Assembly (NCBI GenBank): GCA_030407085.1
Contig: CM059583.1
Location: 205,962,001-206,026,000, forward strand
Length of the DNA stretch: 64,000 bases
Direction of reading: 5' to 3'
From: Trichopria drosophilae
Lineage: Eukaryota > Arthropoda > Insecta > Hymenoptera > Diapriidae
This document shows positions 58,340 through 64,000 of this stretch, piece by piece. Made by a program: the position numbers and the translations under genes. How positions within the stretch are numbered: position 1 is the stretch's first letter; each line of letters begins with the position of its first letter. Under the pieces are notes generated by a model. The model was not told where the DNA came from. It worked only from the letters and a program-made list of their open reading frames with translations, and did no database searches.

Positions 58340-60670
58340 AATTGTTGAATAACAACGAGACATAGTTGAATATTGTCAGATGGATGTAGAAATATTAAGA
58401 AGGGCATGTATCGCTTTTCGTAAAATTTTTATAGCCTGTGGTAATGTATGTCCTTTTACAGAATGTCTGACGCTGGCATCTGCATGTTCACTTATCTGAA
58501 CTCACAGGTAGTTCCACAAAATTATCCGTAGATCTGAGAACCCAATGACCTATATAATTTTTCTCGATACAAACAATTGCAATTTCTTTTGGTACAAAAG
58601 CATGCTTTTAATTCAAGAAACCTTGAATGTCTATTACAAAACGCATGGTCGATATTTGTGGTGCAAAATGAAACGAACGACTGACATCAAAGTTCGTAGC
58701 AAGATAGTATTTTTTCTCCGAATAGCGACAGTGAGGTAACAGTTGATAATAAAGGTCAGGTATTTCAAGTTCATGGATGTTACTACCATGGATGTCCATG
58801 ATGTTTCACAGAGTTACGTGAACAAAAACGGTCAGACGGTATTAGTTTTAGTGAACGTGTAACGTACGAGCCGTAATACGTACGTTTTAAACACCCGGTA
58901 TATTTAGAATATTTTTGGAAGTCTTCTAAAATCTCAAAAAACAGTTTGGAAAAGTGAAACATACGTTTCCTTTTAGTACAGCTGCAAGTCATAACTTATT
59001 TAAATGAGCTAAAGAAAATGTGAGAATGAGAACTTGGGGACTGTAGGTTTCTCTCGGAAAACCATCATAAAAATTATCTCATATTAGATAAGCTGGCCCA
59101 ATTGTGAGAACGCTTTGGGACCGCATCCTTGCTCTCATTCTCATACATAACCATGCCGCTATATGCAATCTGGCGGAAAAACCGTCATCAAATTTATCTA
59201 AAATTAAACACCAAGGAAACCCTCTTAATTCCATTTTTCTAGAAGTTTCTTCTTCAAAATATTCCTTTGTCCTCCGGTTTTACACTACGATCCCGAATCT
59301 TTACCCCAAATTCAGACCCACGGTTGACTGTCCCGAGGCAAGTAATTTAGCCTCGTTAATAAACTAAATTATTAATATTACAAAACTTAATATCCTTTTT
59401 TTTATTATCTCCTTTCCTTCTCTTGAGCTTCCTAATACTTCGGATGATTAAGAAGAATATCCCTTTCCTTATGTTACGTCAAATCCCGGACGTGACAAAC
59501 GTTACGAAAACACAATTGCTCTAACCAGTAAAATTCGCTCCTACGGTAACGTAGTACATGAGAAATAGGAGTGCGATTTCCTTCGCGAAAAAATCGTCAA
59601 CCCTGATTTCAGAATATTTGAGAATCATCCTTTGATACTTCAAAAAAGTCTTAATCTACGCGATGCATTCTTCGGTGGCCGAACTGGAAACACATCTACC
59701 TATTACACTGTACAAAAAGATGAACAAATACACTACACAGATGTTTGTTCATTGTATCCGTACATTTGTAAAACAGGGCGTTATCCTATAGGTCATCCGA
59801 CAGTTTACGTCAGCAAAGAGTGTTCTGCAAAAACCGACATTGATAAGGTGACTCTGCACAGTGTTGAAGGACTAGTTCTATGTAAAATATTGCCACCGCG
59901 AAATTTGTATCACCCGGTACTTCCTGTAAGAATGCACCACAGATTACTTTTCCCCTCTGTGGAACGTGTTGCGAAATTCAGTCAGTGCATGATTGTTCGC
60001 ATGGGCTCGAAGAAGATCGCGTTTTACGGGCACGTGGGTTTCGGACGAATTAAAGAAATCAATCGAGAAGGGTTATCGTATTGTTGAAATATTCGAAATT
60101 TGGCAATATCGAATAACACAATACGATCCAAAAGCGAGTGAAGGTGGTCTTTTTAATGAATACATTGACACATTCATAAAAATAAAACAAGAAGCCAGTG
60201 GTTGGCCTCGTGAATGTGTCGATGATTTATCGAAATATCGCTACCTCGAAATGTATGAGCGTGAAGAAGGAATTCGTCTGAGTAAAGATAAAATCTGTAC
60301 GAATCCAGGGCTACGAGCCGTTGCCAAGTTATGCCTTAACTCGTTTTGGGGAAAATTTGGTCAAAGAGAAAATTTGCCGCGAACCGTAATCGTAAATACA
60401 AGAGACGCGTTGTTAAAGATTTTCGTAGAAAAAGATATGAACCGAAACTGGGTAATCTGCTCGGCGACATGACAGACGAATTGTCTTCTTACGGTGAAGG
60501 ATCGTATATTGAAACATTTATATCTGGAGGACCAAAATTTTATGCGTACCGCGTTAAGACACCATGCGGAACCACAGACGTATGCAAAATAAAAGGTATT
60601 CGACTGAATTTTGAAAACATTTTAAACGTACAAGATTGTATACATTTGTTATTATATTTTCCGCCATAAT
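58340..60670 (+). pseudogene. polB: Polinton-type PolB, second lineage, copy 3
   Basis: Fragments read DIVEYCQMDVEILRRAC (Exo III, 58355), HGCYYHGCP (58775), then after a solo LTR RDAFFGGRTGN, DVCSLYPYICKTGRYPIGHP (motif A), LCLNSFWGKFG (motif B, 60330). Coding jumps from DALLKIF to LGNLLGDMTDELSSYG, so the stretch with motif C has been deleted. N-terminal domains are absent. Copy 3 is therefore a double-deleted remnant. Confidence 0.85.
58858..59497 (+). repeat. Solo LTR, 640 bp, target duplication AACG
   Basis: TGTAACGTACGAGCC to CGGACGTGACA with AACG on both sides (58854-58857 and 59498-59501). It interrupts PolB copy 3 after FSERV and coding resumes on the far side. Same family as 47356-49187 but without its central 1.2 kb that holds the TATA box. 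Confidence 0.9.
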
Positions 60671-60679
60671 TAAGCGGAT

Positions 60680-61030
60680 AATTAGTACATGTTTCATTTT
60701 TAGTAATTCTAGAATATTGATATTTTCTCAAAAATTGATCGTACCACTTGTTCATAACGTAATCGTTTTTTCTAGTGTCAGTAGAGACATTCTGGTGAAA
60801 ATCATATAAACTATAACCGTTAGAGATAGTATATAGAAACATAAGGCAATATTGACCACACACAGAAGAAGTAACGCTCTGAAGACACTTATCGCTCCAT
60901 CGGATTGTCTTACAATTACGTCGGAGGCGGCGAATATGATGCGTGATGAATGGAGGCGATCCATAGCTGTCAAAGAAGATCCCATTAGAAAATTCGTCAA
61001 CATAAAATGCTGAAATCTTAACGACAAAGA
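60680..61030 (-). pseudogene. Adenovirus-like cysteine protease, C-terminal part
   Basis: Minus strand: FYVDEFSNGIFFDSYGSPP, then KCLQSVTSSVCGQYCLMFLY, then SLYDFHQNVS. The FFDSYG box and QS..S.VCGQYC with the catalytic Cys are diagnostic of the adenoviral/Polinton maturation protease (clan CE). The N-terminal part with the catalytic His is missing; the frame instead abuts the penton-like gene. It would process capsid proteins in an intact element. Confidence 0.75.
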
Positions 61031-61440
61031 AGGAATGTAATTGGGCGGTAAAAAATGCCTTACCACAGTGTCGCCGTAATTATAATTTTTTCCACCGATA
61101 TTGACAATTCGCAATAAAGTCACTTGCGAATCACCGACAATGTTCGGTTCACAAATATCGGTGTAGACAAATAACTGATCGGGAATTGCACGGAACAAAC
61201 TAGCAGGGTAGTACCGATGTATTCGATTTTTCTTATCAATTTCTTCGCCCTTTTCAGGAGTAATATTTGTAATATCCGGAAAACCGAGAATCCTATTGTG
61301 GTTGTGCGGACTTTCTCGAACGATATACGTTTCGAGCAATGTATATAGTTCAGTAATTTCAAAGCTTTTGCTCTATACGAGAAAGGAACATTTTTTAGAA
61401 TTTCGGAGCTAGCAATCGGAATCATATCGTTCTACTTGGA
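61020..61440 (-). pseudogene. Penton-like minor capsid protein remnant
   Basis: Minus frames 61425-61340 (ILKNVPFSYRAKALKLLNYI) and 61339-61030 with FVYTDICEPNIVGDSQVTLLRIV and FLPPNYIPSL. The second motif (YTD..E...VGD...PLLRIV) is typical of the penton/minor capsid protein of Polintons and adintoviruses (recognised from memory). A frameshift near 61340 and loss of the C-terminus at the protease junction break it. Confidence 0.65.
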
Positions 61441-62005
61441 CGTTACTTCATTTCGAGCTCCGGAAATTTCCTGTCCACTGTTTAGCGGCTTATGTTGTTG
61501 TTGCTGCTGATTAATTGTTTACTATTTTTGTCCTTTGAATAATCATCGGGGTTTGGTAGACCTTCTAGAAATTCGATTCCACGTCGCACGCGCCAAAAAG
61601 CTAGACCCCTACCCAGGGATAAGGTACCGCGGGAGCTCGGGGGAGGAGGAGGAGCCCATAAAGTATCAAATATACTTGCGTTTCTTAAATTTTTAAAACT
61701 CTCGACTCTGTCGAAGGACGGATCACTGCCAGCAAATGAAATTATTTAGAGAAAGCCATCTACTCTGCTTTATGTAATAGTTTTCATCTTGTATGTGAGA
61801 CATTTCTTATCAGTTATATTTTGCACGAAGGAAGATCATAAAATGTCTAAATAATTTGAGAGTTTTTGAAACACTCGAAACGGAAGCTTACCATACACAA
61901 CACAGTTTTGCGAAATGTGAACCATCTCGCAAGCTGGCACATTTAATATTTTACAAATGTGATCTGAGAAAAATATATTTTTCCCAATCACAGACATCAT
62001 AGATG
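61441..62005. other. Spacer before small gene locus 3
   Basis: GC-rich patch with GGGGGAGGAGGAGG at 61639, otherwise AT-rich. No gene is recognised. Confidence 0.5.
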
Positions 62006-63120
62006 TATAAAACCAGCGATCATAGTTGCAAGTCCTCACTTCAAAATCTCTTTCGCCTCGAACGTCTTCGTAATTTTTTCGAGAAGTATTTCTAATCAGC
62101 AAAAATGGAATTAGAGCTCCGCCAAATAATATCCGCAATCGTGGGGTACGTTGCTACAACAAATCGTACCGTTGTTAGTGTTTTCGGATTACGCTACAGT
62201 CTTAGTGCTCATCGTAAATCGTACGAGAGATTGTGCCACGATTTGCGACAATTGGTGCGGTACTTTTTGGAGTGCGAACATACAGTGTTTTGTGACATAT
62301 ATAAAAAGTTTATTGTAAAGTGCGATGTCGCGAAGCGTTTCACCGGGAACGTACTCGTTTCCAGAGGATAGCGGCATGACAGACTCTACAGGCGCATCAT
62401 CGCAAAGTGCGAAGCGGTTACGGGTAAGTTTGTGTATTTTTTTAATACTAATGTTAATTTTCGTTCTTTCGCGTTTGAAATGGTGTAAACGTAACGTACG
62501 GAGTTTCAACCAATGAGGTATCGTACTTGATATCGCAATTAATTATGGTTGGTTGAATTCCCCTACTTTACATTTACGTAGAGCGGGTTTTAAGTCTTAC
62601 GAAAATTGTTTATCGACATCTTGTTTGTTTTTGCAGATGTCGTTCGCGTATTGGACGATGTAATCGTCCGTCAATACAGGTGAACTTCTCTCGGAGCACG
62701 ATTCGTTGACAACGGATGGCGCGCGAAGCATCCGCAGCAATGATCTGACGGTAGAAAGTGCCTCAGGTGAATCCGCCAATTTTCGGCAACCAGTCCTGCA
62801 GGATGTTGCACATGAACCAGAGTATAGCTGTATACGATACATTGCAGCTATTAATAGTGGTAATGTTTTTTTATTTTTCAATAATATTGATACATGTAGA
62901 TTAGAAATATTTAACGTAATGGTTACATTTTTTAAATAATTTTCTTAGACTTTGAAAAAAGAAGCCGCTTGCGACTCGTGCAAGGTTACGCCGAATATGG
63001 CCTTAAAATGGAGAGGGTCGCAAAATGGTTGGCAACCCATTATGAATATTCGGATGGGGAACACTTTCCATCCCTTAATCTCGGGATAATAATGCTCGGT
63101 ATAATTACTCAATTAAGGTA
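62006..63120 (+). pseudogene. PolB-associated small gene, locus 3, with TATA promoter
   Basis: CATCATAGATGTATAAAAC with TATAAAA at 62006-62012. Exon 1 from ATG 62105 has FGLRYSLSAHRKSYERLCHD and CDVAKRFTGNVLVSRG; the donor is GTAAGTTTG at 62426. Exon 2 after TTTTTGCAG has DGARSIRSNDLTVES and ANFRQPVLQDVAHEP, then YIAAINSG. Exon 3 after TTTCTTAG at 62949 has RLRLVQGYAEYGLKMERVA, KWLATHYEYSDGEHFP. Stops suggest decay, but exon structure is the same as in loci 1 and 2. No known family recognised. Confidence 0.5.
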
Positions 63121-63500
63121 ATACCGTATCAATCAATATTAGCATAATTATCGCCCATATTATGTTTAGTAACTCACTAGAATGAACTGCTAACAGTTAC
63201 GAGTCAGAAAATTATACTACACCGTTTCTTTTTATGATCTATAAATGCATAATATGTAATTACCAATACTTCTCTTCAATGATATTAATAATTAATTGTA
63301 AACTTATTCTGAATCTCAATTCTTAAATTTAAATATCAATGATTGAACAAAAAAATTATCCTAATAATTATTAACAAATCACAGTTACTACGTATATCAC
63401 CGATTAATCCTTAAAATTACCAAACATCATTGTTCGCTATGTTTAAGGAATACTTATGTAAAATTAGAACTAATTATTATAGAAATTGTTTTGTAAATCG
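63121..63500. other. AT-rich spacer, no gene
   Basis: Nothing recognisable besides AT-rich sequence. Confidence 0.6.
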
Positions 63501-63845
63501 CTTCTCTTCAACGATAAGCCCACGTGCCGCCTCCCCTCTTCTCTATGATTTTCCGAACGTCTTGTCCCCCTTCTCCTTCAAAGAAGCCTTCCACAGACCC
63601 TCACATACAACTCAAATTTTCTCTTAAGAAAAAACCGGTTCGGACCACTATAAAAGAGAGCACACGGTTTGGCAAAAAATCAGTTAGTCTCAGCCAGTCA
63701 TCCAGTCAAACGGTCCAGTCCGTCGATCATTCGTATAACACCTGGAATACTCAGCTCCAAGGAAAAATAAGCACTTATCAAAATATTCAAAACTTTAAAT
63801 AATGCTAATCATCCAGCAGTACTAGAAGACAAAGTCTGGAAAACA
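63501..63845 (+). promoter_or_regulatory. LTR promoter and leader of a retrotransposon
   Basis: TATAAAA at 63649-63655 follows a GC-richer stretch. The leader has CAGTC words repeated at 63690-63720 and reaches the gag-like ATG at 63846. Borders of the LTR and the primer-binding site are not clear. Confidence 0.5.
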
Positions 63846-64000
63846 TGGCAAACAATAGGGATAGACTAACTCTCGATCATGAGATCGAAAGCGAACCAAG
63901 ATACGACGGAAATCTTAAAACATTCTATGCCTTCGTTGACGGATACGAAGAAGCAAGGGATATGTTACCCGAAGACTCTGAACAAGACCTCGTTAAACTA
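63846..64000 (+). CDS. gag: Probable gag start of an LTR retrotransposon (partial)
   Basis: ATG at 63846 opens MANNRDRLTLDHEIESEP, followed by KTFYAFVDGYEEARDMLPED, and runs open to the window edge. The F.FV.GYE..R pattern before an acidic stretch resembles the start of Ty3/gypsy gag capsid domains. The gene is cut by the window end. Confidence 0.45.

Overview
The window looks like arthropod, most likely insect, nuclear DNA. It is AT-rich, it has spliceosomal introns with GT/AG borders, TATA boxes and long (CT)n microsatellites, and almost every recognisable gene belongs to a transposon or an integrated virus. I see no convincing ordinary host gene and no rRNA, tRNA or CRISPR array. The order of insect cannot be fixed from sequence alone; a hymenopteran would fit but this is a guess. 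Most coding regions carry stops or frameshifts, so the region reads as a graveyard of nested insertions, the kind of locus that often lies in heterochromatin or a piRNA cluster.

Layout. 0-3.5 kb: dispersed GC-rich repeat, two (CT)n tracts, a 5'-truncated non-LTR reverse transcriptase and an LTR-like block. 4.3-6.1 kb (minus): broken chuvirus-type glycoprotein, read towards that LTR. 6.6-8.3 kb: transposon with very long inverted termini. 8.6-11.5 kb: a unit duplicated at 28.4-31.3 kb that pairs a three-exon plus-strand gene of unknown family with the 3' end of a Ty3/gypsy pol on the minus strand. 11.5-12.1 and 27.2-27.8 kb: inverted copies of a 610-bp repeat with CTCF-like motifs. 12.9-16.6 kb: promoter, hairpin-forming tandem array, proline-rich gene and a MULE transposase. 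17.2-27.0 kb: a Maverick/Polinton-type element (exonuclease-like protein, protein-primed DNA polymerase B, small OB-fold-like protein, integrase tail with chromodomain, double-jelly-roll capsid protein). Its capsid gene is split by a 2.6-kb transposon.

30.4-33.3 kb: gypsy pol with an OTU-like domain. 33.9-39.8, 49.3-58.2 and 58.3-63.1 kb: three copies of a second, different Polinton-type lineage, each with a damaged PolB and a conserved small three-exon gene. The third also keeps protease and penton-like remnants. 41.6-49.2 kb: very long LTRs with internal promoters, tandem RNA-hairpin arrays and small ORFs, plus a mariner-type MITE. 52.1-52.8 kb: baculovirus-F/errantivirus-like envelope remnant followed by the same LTR terminus seen beside the chuvirus-type glycoprotein. 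63.5-64.0 kb: the start of another LTR retrotransposon, running off the window.

The most interesting signals are the hairpin arrays (four tandem hairpins with a bulged A and covarying outer stems at 44.83-44.97 kb, and twelve GATGCAG/CTGCGTC hairpins at 13.06-13.52 kb), two unrecognised multi-exon gene families that recur several times, and one LTR family that appears linked to two unrelated viral fusion proteins.
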